A stretch of 9,031 nucleotides of DNA. Origin: Actinomycetes bacterium (lineage in GTDB: Bacteria; Actinomycetota; Acidimicrobiia; Acidimicrobiales; CADCSY01). Below are positions 1-5,359 of the stretch, in pieces. The DNA lies in contig JAODBP010000184.1 in NCBI GenBank assembly GCA_025464025.1, forward strand, positions 1 through 9,031, read 5' to 3'. A model generated the notes under the pieces. It was not told where the DNA came from. It saw nothing but the letters and a program-made list of their open reading frames with translations, and did no database searches. Positions within the stretch are counted from its first letter, which is position 1. Every line of letters starts with the position of its first letter. The position numbers and the translations under genes are program-made.

Positions 1-13
1 GCCGGGTGCCGGG

Positions 14-604
14 TCACGATCGGCCGGCCACGGTCGGGTGCTCGGTCCCGCGGACCAGGCGGGCGATGTTGCCGGCGTGGCGAGCCACCACGGCGGCACC
101 GGTGGCGGCGAGGAGGGCGGCCTCGACGCCCGTGGCCCCGGCAACGGCAGCACCCACCGGGATGGCGGCGGCCACCACGATCGAGGCCACCGACGCCCGT
201 CGGGTGAGCCGGGCCACCAGCGCCCAGGCGACCGCGGCCCCGACCCCCACCACCGGGAACAGCACGAGGGTGGCCCCGCCGAGGGTGGCCACGCCCTTGC
301 CGCCCCGGAACCGACGGGTGACGGGCAGGACGTGACCGGCAACCGCCGCCGCCCCGCAGGCCACGCCCATGAGGTGGTCGCCCGCCAGCCACCCGATGCC
401 GGCGGCCATCGCCCCCTTCACCACGTCGCCGGCCAGGACCACGGCGCCGGCCCGGCGACCAGCCGTCCGGTAGACGTTGGTGGCGCCCGGGTTCCCGGAG
501 CCCTCGTTGGTCGGGTCGTGACCCGCCCGGCGCCCCACCACCACCGCCGTGGGAAGGGTGCCCAGCAGGTACCCGCCCACGACGAGGAGCACGGCGACGG
601 CCAC
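14..604 (-). CDS. plsY: Glycerol-3-phosphate acyltransferase PlsY
   Basis: PlsY is an integral membrane enzyme that transfers an acyl group from acyl-phosphate to glycerol-3-phosphate, the first step of phosphatidic acid synthesis. The 196-residue product has the family's usual length and its three signature loops: SGNPGATNVYR at about residues 36-46, the GHVLPVTRRFRGGKGVAT block near 90-107, and RHAGNIARLVRGTEH near the C-terminus. Hydrophobic segments alternate with these loops, as expected for a multi-pass protein. The start is GTG at 604; a nearby ATG at 612 is out of frame. No Shine-Dalgarno sequence is visible, but a TACCAT box lies six bases upstream, so the mRNA may be leaderless. The stop is TGA at 14-16. 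The gene diverges from the FmdB-type gene across a 74-base region that contains a CIRCE operator. Identification is firm; the leaderless start is inference. Confidence 0.95.
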   Translation of the reverse strand: MAVAVLLVVGGYLLGTLPTAVVVGRRAGHDPTNEGSGNPGATNVYRTAGRRAGAVVLAGDVVKGAMAAGIGWLAGDHLMGVACGAAAVAGHVLPVTRRFRGGKGVATLGGATLVLFPVVGVGAAVAWALVARLTRRASVASIVVAAAIPVGAAVAGATGVEAALLAATGAAVVARHAGNIARLVRGTEHPTVAGRS

Positions 605-610
605 ACCGTC

Positions 611-616
611 ATGGTA
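611..616 (-). promoter_or_regulatory. Putative -10 box of plsY (leaderless)
   Basis: Read on the minus strand this is TACCAT, a match to the actinobacterial TANNNT -10 consensus. It ends six bases before the GTG start of plsY, so transcription would begin at or next to the start codon. No Shine-Dalgarno sequence is present. No convincing -35 box was found. Confidence 0.4.
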
Positions 617-635
617 CGAGCCGGGAGCCAGCCGG

Positions 636-641
636 TATCCT
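636..641 (+). promoter_or_regulatory. Putative -10 box of the FmdB/Ruc-type gene
   Basis: TATCCT fits TANNNT and overlaps the first base of the CIRCE operator, so a repressor bound at CIRCE would block RNA polymerase. The predicted start of transcription is near 647-649, inside the left CIRCE arm, leaving a leader of about 30 bases with a Shine-Dalgarno sequence. The -35 region is weak (TGGTAC at 612-617). Confidence 0.5.
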
Positions 642-667
642 TGGCACTCGCTGTGTTCGAGTGCTAG
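641..667 (+). promoter_or_regulatory. CIRCE operator (HrcA binding site)
   Basis: The sequence reads TTGGCACTC-N9-GAGTGCTAG. The CIRCE consensus is TTAGCACTC-N9-GAGTGCTAA, so each nine-base arm matches at eight positions and the spacer is exactly nine (650-658). CIRCE is bound by the heat-shock repressor HrcA. It lies 11 bases before the FmdB/Ruc-type start codon and overlaps the likely -10 box, the usual repressing position. It is 37 bases upstream of plsY on the other strand; whether it also affects plsY is unknown. Confidence 0.93.
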
Positions 668-678
668 CCGAGGATCCG

Positions 679-1023
679 ATGCCGACCTACGAGTACGCCT
701 GCAAGAGCTGTGACGAGCGCCTGGAGGTCCACCAGAAGTTCACCGACGACGCGCTGACCGAGTGCCCGGCCTGCGGCGGTCCGCTGCGCAAGGTCTTCGG
801 CAACGTCGGCATCGCCTTCAAGGGCAGCGGCTTCTACAAGACCGACAGCCGGGGCACGAAGTCCAGCTCGTCGACCAGCTCGTCCACCAACGGCTCGTCG
901 GGCGACAGCGCCTCCAAGTCCGACGGTGGCTCGAGCGACAGCTCCTCCAAGTCCGACAGCAGCTCGAAGTCGGACAGCACGCCGAAGAAGTCCGACAGCA
1001 GCAGCACCGCCGCCGCCAGCTGA
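679..1023 (+). CDS. FmdB-family zinc-ribbon protein, Ruc-like redox-regulated chaperone
   Basis: The 114-residue protein starts with the family's typical MPTYEYAC and carries two CxxC knuckles, C8/C11 and C29/C32, forming a zinc ribbon. From about residue 60 the tail is a low-complexity Ser/Lys/Asp region with repeated KSD units, almost certainly disordered. This architecture matches Mycobacterium tuberculosis Rv0991c (Ruc), a small serine-rich FmdB-type protein reported to be a chaperone activated by oxidation of its zinc-binding cysteines and repressed by HrcA. The CIRCE operator just upstream strengthens that link. The ATG at 679 is chosen over GTG at 661 because a GAGGA Shine-Dalgarno sequence sits at 670-674, the protein then begins at the conserved MPTYEYAC, and the GTG lies inside CIRCE. 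Family membership is firm; chaperone function is inferred by analogy. Confidence 0.93.
   Translation: MPTYEYACKSCDERLEVHQKFTDDALTECPACGGPLRKVFGNVGIAFKGSGFYKTDSRGTKSSSSTSSSTNGSSGDSASKSDGGSSDSSSKSDSSSKSDSTPKKSDSSSTAAAS
916..1002 (+). repeat. Degenerate AAGTCCGAC repeats encoding KSD units
   Basis: Four in-frame copies of AAGTC(C/G)GAC begin at 916, 949, 967 and 988, spaced 33, 18 and 21 bases apart. They encode the Lys-Ser-Asp units of the serine-rich tail of the FmdB/Ruc-type protein. The irregular spacing, in whole codons, points to in-frame slippage or selection on composition rather than a mobile repeat. Confidence 0.7.
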
Positions 1024-1069
1024 GGGCCACCTTCGGCTGTCGGCTCTCGACCGGCGGGTCGCTCCGGCC

Positions 1070-1075
1070 TAGCCT
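1070..1075 (+). promoter_or_regulatory. Possible -10 box of the SAF-domain gene
   Basis: TAGCCT fits TANNNT and lies 45 bases before the ATG at 1121, which has its own Shine-Dalgarno sequence. A short stem (CGACC-GGCG-GGTCG, 1048-1061) precedes it; without a T-tract it is at most a weak terminator for the upstream gene. The 97-base gap holds nothing else I recognise. Confidence 0.3.
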
Positions 1076-1120
1076 GCTCCCGCGCTTCCCCCGCACGCCG
1101 TCGTGCCCGAGGAGCGCTCC

Positions 1121-1771
1121 ATGCCCGCCCTGCCGCCCCGGCCGCCGCTGCGGCCCGCCCGCCTGCGGCTCCGCCGCCCGCTGCCGTTCTGGCTGCTCGC
1201 CGGCCTGGTGGCGTTGGCCACCAGTGCCCTCGTCGGCCGCCTGGTCGCCGATGCCGCCGCCGAGCGCGACCGCTGGGGGACGTTGCGCTCGACCGTGGTC
1301 GCCACCGCCGACGTCGCCGGTGGCCAGCGCCTGACCGGGGCCGACGTCGCCGTGCGCCGGCTGCCCGCCGCCCTGGTGCCGGCCGGCGCCCTGCGGTCGC
1401 TGCCACCGGGCTCGGTGGCCGCCGTCGACATCCACGCCGGCGAGGCCGTGCTCGACGCCCGCCTGGTCGGCGCCGCCTCGTCGGCCGTGGCTGCCCGGCT
1501 CCCCGCCGGCACGCGCGGCATCGCCGTGCCCAACGGGTCGGGGCTGCCGTTGGAGGTGGGCGACCGGGTCGACGTGCTCGCCACCTTCGACCCGGGCGTC
1601 AGCGGTGACGGCGAGCCCACCTTCGCGGTGGCCACCGGCGCCGTCGTCGTGCACGTCGGCGACGACGCCGTGACCGTGGCCGTGCGCCAGGCCGCTGCCC
1701 CCCGGGTGGCCTACGCCCTGGCCGCCGGGACGGTCACGCTGGTGCTCAGCGGAACGACGTGGCGGCGATGA
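1121..1771 (+). CDS. SAF-domain membrane protein, CpaB/RcpC-like
   Basis: A 216-residue protein with an Arg/Pro-rich cytoplasmic N-terminus, one membrane segment at about residues 21-44, and an outside region. The stretch from about 57 to 118 looks like an SAF domain (VVATADVAGGQRLTGADVAVRRLP). It is followed by a CpaB/RcpC-like part with GTRGIAVP...LEVGDRVDVLATF. In Flp pilus systems CpaB-type proteins take part in pilus assembly, but no other pilus gene is visible here, and SAF proteins beside FmdB-type genes occur in other actinobacteria from memory. ATG at 1121 is preferred over GTG at 1103 because GAGGAG at 1109-1114 is well spaced for the ATG. The 3' end overlaps the end of uppP on the other strand by 26 bases. 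Domain call is fairly sure; function is not known. Confidence 0.8.
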   Translation: MPALPPRPPLRPARLRLRRPLPFWLLAGLVALATSALVGRLVADAAAERDRWGTLRSTVVATADVAGGQRLTGADVAVRRLPAALVPAGALRSLPPGSVAAVDIHAGEAVLDARLVGAASSAVAARLPAGTRGIAVPNGSGLPLEVGDRVDVLATFDPGVSGDGEPTFAVATGAVVVHVGDDAVTVAVRQAAAPRVAYALAAGTVTLVLSGTTWRR

Positions 1772-2642
1772 CCAGCACGCCGGCGCCGATCAGCACCCGG
1801 TACACCACGAACGGCGTGAACGTGCGGGTGCGGATGAGGCGGAGGGTGCCCCACACGGCGGCGTAGCCGGTGATGCCCGAGGCCACGATGCCGACGGCGA
1901 AGGCGGCGGCGAAGCCGTGGGGCATGCCGTCCTTGGCCAGCTTGGCCCCTTCGAGCAGCAGCGCCCCGGCGATGATCGGGAGGCTCATGAGGAACGACAG
2001 GCGGGCGGTCGAGTCGCGGTCGAGCCCGGCCCACCGGCCGGCGGTGATGGTGGCGCCCGACCGGGAGACGCCGGGGGCGAGGGCCAGGGCCTGGGCCCCG
2101 CCCATGACCAGGGCGTCGCGGAGCGAGAAGGTGTCGGCCGTGCGCCGGCCCCCGAGGCGGTCGGCCCACAGGAGCACGAAGCCGAACACGATCAGCAGCA
2201 GGCCGATGAGCCACTCGTGCTCGGCCAGCTTGTCGACCTGGTCGTTGAGGAGGGCGCCGAGGATGGCGGCGGGCACGGCCGAGGCCAGCAGCAGCCAGGC
2301 CAGCTTGCCCTCGTCGCCGTAGGGCGCCTCGGGCCCGGGTGCCGGCGCCACGCCGATCGACATGGTGGTGCCGGCGGGGTCGACGGCCCGCCGTCGCGGC
2401 CGCAGCGTCGACAGCCCGCCGCGGGCGATGCGCACCAGGTCGTGGCGGAAGTAGGCGACGGCGCCGATGAGGGTGCCGAGGTGGAGGGCGACGTCGAACG
2501 TCTTCTCGAGGTGCGGGCGGGCGTCGAAGTCGTTCCACCCGAGGAGCCAGGGCACCAGCCGCAGGTGGCCGCTGGACGAGATCGGCAGGAACTCGGAGAG
2601 GCCCTGGACGATGCCGAGGACGAGGGCGTGCAGGATCGGCAT
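1746..2642 (-). CDS. uppP: Undecaprenyl-diphosphatase UppP (BacA)
   Basis: This membrane enzyme removes a phosphate from undecaprenyl diphosphate to regenerate the lipid carrier for peptidoglycan and other envelope polymers; extra copies confer bacitracin resistance. The 298-residue protein has the (E/Q)xxxE motif as Q13/E17, then PISSSGH with S23 and H26, and the second motif PGVSRSGATI with R194. These correspond to the known E. coli catalytic residues. It is about 25 residues longer than the E. coli enzyme, mainly from a polar, Arg/Pro-rich insertion at roughly 81-113 between membrane segments. The ATG at 2642 gives the normal family N-terminus. No Shine-Dalgarno sequence is present; a TAACCT box lies eight bases upstream. 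The gene overlaps the SAF gene tail to tail and diverges from the oxidoreductase gene with 26 bases between. Confidence 0.96.
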   Translation of the reverse strand: MPILHALVLGIVQGLSEFLPISSSGHLRLVPWLLGWNDFDARPHLEKTFDVALHLGTLIGAVAYFRHDLVRIARGGLSTLRPRRRAVDPAGTTMSIGVAPAPGPEAPYGDEGKLAWLLLASAVPAAILGALLNDQVDKLAEHEWLIGLLLIVFGFVLLWADRLGGRRTADTFSLRDALVMGGAQALALAPGVSRSGATITAGRWAGLDRDSTARLSFLMSLPIIAGALLLEGAKLAKDGMPHGFAAAFAVGIVASGITGYAAVWGTLRLIRTRTFTPFVVYRVLIGAGVLVIAATSFR

Positions 2643-2650
2643 GGGCCGGG

Positions 2651-2656
2651 AGGTTA
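2651..2656 (-). promoter_or_regulatory. Putative -10 box of uppP (leaderless)
   Basis: On the minus strand the hexamer is TAACCT, followed by eight bases and the ATG of uppP. It is pyrimidine-rich between box and start, so no ribosome-binding site exists, in keeping with a leaderless mRNA. Any -35 contact would fall within the first codons of the divergent oxidoreductase gene. Confidence 0.4.
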
Positions 2657-2668
2657 CGAGCGAGCCCC

Positions 2669-3643
2669 ATGGGGCAGCGAACCCACATGACGCTCATCGG
2701 CTACGCCCTCTCCAGCGAAGAGCACAGCGCCCCCGAGCTCCTCGAGTTCGCGATCGCCGCCGAGCAGGCCGGCTTCCGGGACGTGATGGTCTCCGACCAC
2801 TTCCACCCGTGGGTCGACGCCCAGGGCAACAGCCCCTTCGTCTGGGGCGTCCTGGGCGCCATCGGGGCGGCCACGAACCTGCGGGTCGGCACCGGCGTGA
2901 CGTGCCCGCTGATCCGGACCCACCCGGCGATCATCGCCCAGGCCGCGGCCACCGCCGCCACGCTGTGCCCGGGCGGCTTCTTCCTGGGCGTGGGCGCCGG
3001 CGAGCACCTCAACGAGCACATCCTCGGCGATCGGTGGCCGGCCACCGACGAGCGCCACGCCATGTTGGAGGAGGCCGTCCTCCTCATCCGCCAGCTCTGG
3101 GCGGGCGGGACCCAGAGCTTCGACGGCGAGTTCTACGTGGTCGACCACGCCCGGATCTACAGCCTCCCCGACGAGCCGCCGCCGATCACCGTGTCGGGCT
3201 TCGGGCCCAAGGCGGCCGAGCTGGCCGCCCGGATCGGCGACGGCTACGTGAACACCGGCCCCGACGCCGAGCTGGTGAAGACGTACACCGACGCCGGCGG
3301 GACCGGTCCCATCCAGGTGATGGCCAAGGTGTGCTGGCACGCCGACGCCGCCGAGGCCCGGAAGCTGATGCACCACCTGTGGCCCAACTCCGGCCTCGCC
3401 GGCGAGCTGGCCCAGGAGCTGAAGACGCCGGCCCACTTCGAGCAGGCCAGCTCGCTGGTCGACGAGGAGCGGGCGGTGGGCGACAAGCCCCACGGCCCCG
3501 ACCCCGAGCCGTACGTCGAGTACGTCCGCACCTTCGTCGAGGCCGGGTTCACCGAGATCTACGTCCAGCAGATCGGCAAGGACCAGGAGGGCTTCTTCCG
3601 GTTCTGGAACGATGAGGTCGTGCCTCGCTTGGACTTCCTCTGA
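2669..3643 (+). CDS. F420-dependent LLM-class oxidoreductase, G6PDH family
   Basis: A luciferase-like (TIM-barrel) flavin/F420 oxidoreductase resembling F420-dependent glucose-6-phosphate dehydrogenase, Fgd (TIGR03557-type). Typical blocks are IGYALSSEE at the N-terminus, VSDHFHPWVDAQGNSPFVW (His and Trp at the positions used by Fgd in the active site), TCPLIRTHPAIIAQAAAT, LGVGAGEHLNEHILGDRWP, and VSGFGPKAAELAARIGDGY. The length, 324 residues, is normal. The actual substrate cannot be read from sequence; relatives act on sugar phosphates, alcohols or hydroxymycolic acids. Start choice is uncertain: ATG 2669 adds six residues before the conserved MTLIGY, which ATG 2687 would give directly; GAGCGAG at 2658-2664 mildly favours 2669. 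A GGGAGG at 2648-2653 is too far from either. The gene diverges from uppP. Confidence 0.9.
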   Translation: MGQRTHMTLIGYALSSEEHSAPELLEFAIAAEQAGFRDVMVSDHFHPWVDAQGNSPFVWGVLGAIGAATNLRVGTGVTCPLIRTHPAIIAQAAATAATLCPGGFFLGVGAGEHLNEHILGDRWPATDERHAMLEEAVLLIRQLWAGGTQSFDGEFYVVDHARIYSLPDEPPPITVSGFGPKAAELAARIGDGYVNTGPDAELVKTYTDAGGTGPIQVMAKVCWHADAAEARKLMHHLWPNSGLAGELAQELKTPAHFEQASSLVDEERAVGDKPHGPDPEPYVEYVRTFVEAGFTEIYVQQIGKDQEGFFRFWNDEVVPRLDFL

Positions 3644-3713
3644 GCTGATGGTCTCACTCCGCAAGCTCCGTTCGACGGCCGCCGGGTCGCTGGCGCTCCC
3701 TTCGCCGGCGCGT

Positions 3714-3726
3714 TCCCGAGTCGGGA
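3714..3726. promoter_or_regulatory. Inverted repeat overlapping the BON-gene ribosome-binding site
   Basis: TCCCGA-G-TCGGGA is a perfect six-base inverted repeat around one central base. Its right arm overlaps the GGGAGG Shine-Dalgarno sequence (3723-3728) of the BON gene. As RNA it could form TCCC/GGGA with a five-base loop and mask the site; as DNA it could be a small operator. The same arms occur at 5361-5375. The rest of the 90-base gap (3644-3733) has no clear gene or terminator; it contains a CGCCGGCG palindrome at 3703-3710 and a GCAAGCTC core shared with the repeat at 6345-6463. Confidence 0.4.
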
Positions 3727-3733
3727 GGCAACG

Positions 3734-4114
3734 ATGGGCTTGATGCGCGGGTTGGTGCGCAACGCGCTGCCGGTGAGCCGGGTCGGCGTGACGCTGTGGG
3801 CGTGGCGCCACCGCAACGAGATCGGGAGCTGGCTGGGCTACGCCGCCCGCTCGGCGCCCCGCGTCGTCAGCGGCGACCACGAGGCCGTGCTGCTCGAGGG
3901 ACGGCTGCGGGCCCGGCTCACGGCCGACCGGCGGACCCGCAACGTCGACGGCCTCCGGGTCGAGGTGCACGACGGCGTGGCGACCCTCCGGGGCATGGTC
4001 CAGCCCGACGCCCACGACGCTGCCGTCGCCATCGCGACGAACACGTCGGGCATCACGAGCGTCCGGGACGAACTGGCGGAACCGGGGCGTCGCAGGCGGA
4101 ACGTGACGGCCTGA
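3734..4114 (+). CDS. Small BON-domain protein
   Basis: A 126-residue basic protein. The C-terminal half (about residues 52-118) fits a BON domain: an alpha-helical start (LLEGRLRARLTADRRTRN), then VDGLRVEVHDGVATLRGMV, and a helix-strand end AAVAIATNTSGITSVRDEL. BON domains bind phospholipid membranes or mediate association of envelope proteins, as in OsmY and Kon/LysM-BON proteins. The N-terminal 35 residues are basic and partly hydrophobic with no clear signal peptide, so it may sit on the inner face of the membrane. The start is well supported by GGGAGG five bases before the ATG. The gene lies 90 bases after the oxidoreductase and 16 bases before the thioesterase. BON assignment is likely; role unknown. 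Confidence 0.82.
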   Translation: MGLMRGLVRNALPVSRVGVTLWAWRHRNEIGSWLGYAARSAPRVVSGDHEAVLLEGRLRARLTADRRTRNVDGLRVEVHDGVATLRGMVQPDAHDAAVAIATNTSGITSVRDELAEPGRRRRNVTA

Positions 4115-4116
4115 TC

Positions 4117-4122
4117 TATCGT
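4117..4122 (+). promoter_or_regulatory. Putative -10 box of the thioesterase gene (leaderless)
   Basis: TATCGT fits TANNNT and is separated by eight bases from the GTG at 4131. It lies in the 16-base gap after the BON stop codon, and the sequence between box and GTG (CACCCGCC) has no Shine-Dalgarno character. This suggests the thioesterase can be transcribed apart from the BON gene as a leaderless mRNA. Confidence 0.4.
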
Positions 4123-4130
4123 CACCCGCC

Positions 4131-4508
4131 GTGCCAGTCGAGCCCGGGCTCTCCGCGCAGGTCGAGCTGACCGTCGAGGAGGCCGACACCGCGGTCGCCC
4201 TCCGAACGGGCGACGTCCACGTGTTGGCGACCCCGCGGGTCGTGTGCCTCTGCGAGGAGGCCTCGGTGCTCGCCCTGGTCGGCAAGCTCGACCCGGGTCA
4301 GACCAGCGTGGGCCACACCGTGCAGCTCGACCACGTGGCCCCGTCGCGGGTCGGCGCCGTGGTCACCGCCGAGGCGACGCTCCAGAAGGTCAACGCCCGA
4401 CGGCTGACCTTCACCGTGTCGGTCGCCGACGAGAAGGGCCTGGTGGCCGCGGGCATCGTCACCCGCGTCATCGTCGACGTCGAGCGCTTCCTGGAGACGG
4501 CCCACTAG
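4131..4508 (+). CDS. Hot-dog fold thioesterase, FlK-like
   Basis: A 125-residue single-domain hot-dog protein similar to fluoroacetyl-CoA thioesterase FlK of Streptomyces cattleya. The blocks VLATPRVVCLCEEAS, TSVGHTVQLDHVAPSRVGAVVTAEA and RRLTFTVSVADEKGLVAAGIVTRVIVDVERF follow the FlK family pattern. FlK uses Thr42, Glu50 and His76; here T34, E42 and H68 have exactly the same spacing (8 and 26 residues), so the active site seems intact. FlK-family proteins are widespread and most are unlikely to act on fluoroacetyl-CoA; the substrate is probably some short acyl-CoA. The start is GTG at 4131, without a Shine-Dalgarno sequence but with a -10-like box just upstream. The TAG stop shares CTAG with the TAG stop of the convergent hydrolase gene. 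Confidence 0.85.
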   Translation: MPVEPGLSAQVELTVEEADTAVALRTGDVHVLATPRVVCLCEEASVLALVGKLDPGQTSVGHTVQLDHVAPSRVGAVVTAEATLQKVNARRLTFTVSVADEKGLVAAGIVTRVIVDVERFLETAH

Positions 4509-5311
4509 CCCGTCGCCGAGCGGGCGCTCCCTTCGAGGAACGCCGTCACGGCCGAGAACCACGCCTCGGGCGCCTCGAGCTGGGGGCTGTGGCCGGCGCC
4601 CGGCACCACCACGAGGCGGGCGCCGGGGATGGCGGCGGCCAGGCGGTCAGACGGCTCCCGCAGCAGCAGGTCGTCCGCGCCGACGAGCACGAGCGTCGGC
4701 ACGCCGATGGCGCCGAGCTGGTCGACCCGGCTCGGCGCCGTGGTCAGGAGGCGGGCCATCGTCACGTACATCTCGGCCGAGCAGCGCAGGAACTTCTGGT
4801 CCTGGTGCTCCTGCCAGCCCGGGCGCGCGTGGAGGGCCCGGCCGCGCTCGGTGTCGAGCGGGCTGCCCAACGCCCGCTGCAGCTCGAGCAGGGCGGGGAG
4901 GCCCTGGGTCGACGCCACCTCGCACGCCAGGTCGACGAGCTCGCCGTCGACCCCAACGCGATCGGGCGAGGTGTCCATCAGCACCAGGGCGGTCACCCGT
5001 TCGGGCGCGGCCGCGACGAGGTGCTGGGCCACCACCCCACCCATCGAGTGGCCGAGGAGGGCGAAGCGGGCCCAGCCCAGGTCGTCGGCCAGGGCCAGGA
5101 CGACGCCGGCGTAGGCGTCGAACCCGAACTCGGCGCCGTCGGGGTGGCTGCTGCCGTGCCCCGGCAGGTCGGGTGCCACGACGTGCCACCCGGCGTCGGC
5201 GAGGGCCACGAGGTGGTCGGCGAAGTCCTCCTTCGCGCCGGTGAACCCGTGCACCAGCAGCAGCGGACGACCGCCCTCCCCCGCCTCGATCGTGGCCAGG
5301 CCTGCCCGCAT
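4505..5311 (-). CDS. Alpha/beta-fold hydrolase
   Basis: A 268-residue alpha/beta hydrolase. The oxyanion loop is HGFTG (21-25), the nucleophile elbow GHSMGG has Ser89, the acid is likely D213 or D214 in VGADD, and the base is His241 in GAGHSPQLE. DLPGHG (48-53) is also typical. There is no signal peptide or membrane segment, so it is cytoplasmic. A variable cap lies at about 120-195 and includes three cysteine/methionine-bearing helices that do not identify a substrate; it could be an esterase, a lactonase or a C-C hydrolase. The ATG at 5311 is supported by GAGGA seven bases upstream. It converges on the thioesterase with a four-base overlap and diverges from the flippase-like gene. Confidence 0.9.
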   Translation of the reverse strand: MRAGLATIEAGEGGRPLLLVHGFTGAKEDFADHLVALADAGWHVVAPDLPGHGSSHPDGAEFGFDAYAGVVLALADDLGWARFALLGHSMGGVVAQHLVAAAPERVTALVLMDTSPDRVGVDGELVDLACEVASTQGLPALLELQRALGSPLDTERGRALHARPGWQEHQDQKFLRCSAEMYVTMARLLTTAPSRVDQLGAIGVPTLVLVGADDLLLREPSDRLAAAIPGARLVVVPGAGHSPQLEAPEAWFSAVTAFLEGSARSATG

Positions 5312-5318
5312 CGGCGCA

Positions 5319-5338
5319 TCCTCGCGCGTCCTCGCGCG
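5319..5338 (-). repeat. Perfect 10-base tandem repeat carrying two Shine-Dalgarno cores
   Basis: TCCTCGCGCG occurs twice in a row on the plus strand. On the minus strand each unit holds GAGGA. The unit nearest the hydrolase start gives a well-placed ribosome-binding site (seven bases before ATG); the other is ten bases further and would be too far to serve the same start. Confidence 0.6.
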
Positions 5339-5353
5339 CTCCAGGCGCCCTCG

Positions 5354-5359
5354 TAGACT
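5354..5359 (+). promoter_or_regulatory. Putative -10 box of the flippase-like gene
   Basis: TAGACT fits TANNNT. It lies 35 bases before the GTG at 5395 and directly abuts a 17-base palindrome in which transcription would start. No good -35 box is seen in the GC-rich sequence upstream. Confidence 0.45.

Noticed and set aside
1..14. Tandem GCCGGGT duplication at the left edge
   Set aside because: Two seven-base copies at the window edge, too short and cut off to interpret.
661..678. Upstream GTG start of the FmdB/Ruc-type gene
   Set aside because: It lies within the CIRCE operator, has no ribosome-binding site, and would add residues before the conserved MPTYEYAC.
679..1023. FmdB as regulator of formamidase or amide metabolism
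   Set aside because: The name comes from a Methylophilus gene; no amidase genes are nearby, and the CIRCE site and tail fit a Ruc-like chaperone better.
1048..1061. CGACC-GGCG-GGTCG stem as terminator of the FmdB/Ruc-type gene
   Set aside because: Only five base pairs and no T-tract; common by chance at this GC content.
818..1654. Long minus-strand open frames opposite the FmdB and SAF genes
   Set aside because: They have Arg/Gly/Ala-rich composition without recognisable motifs and mirror real plus-strand genes, as expected in GC-rich DNA.
3703..3710. CGCCGGCG palindrome as a regulatory site
   Set aside because: Eight-base GC-only palindromes are expected often in DNA of this composition.
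2654..4285. 543-codon minus-strand open frame opposite the oxidoreductase and BON genes
   Set aside because: It has no domain motif and spans three well-supported plus-strand genes; it is a GC-driven antisense frame.
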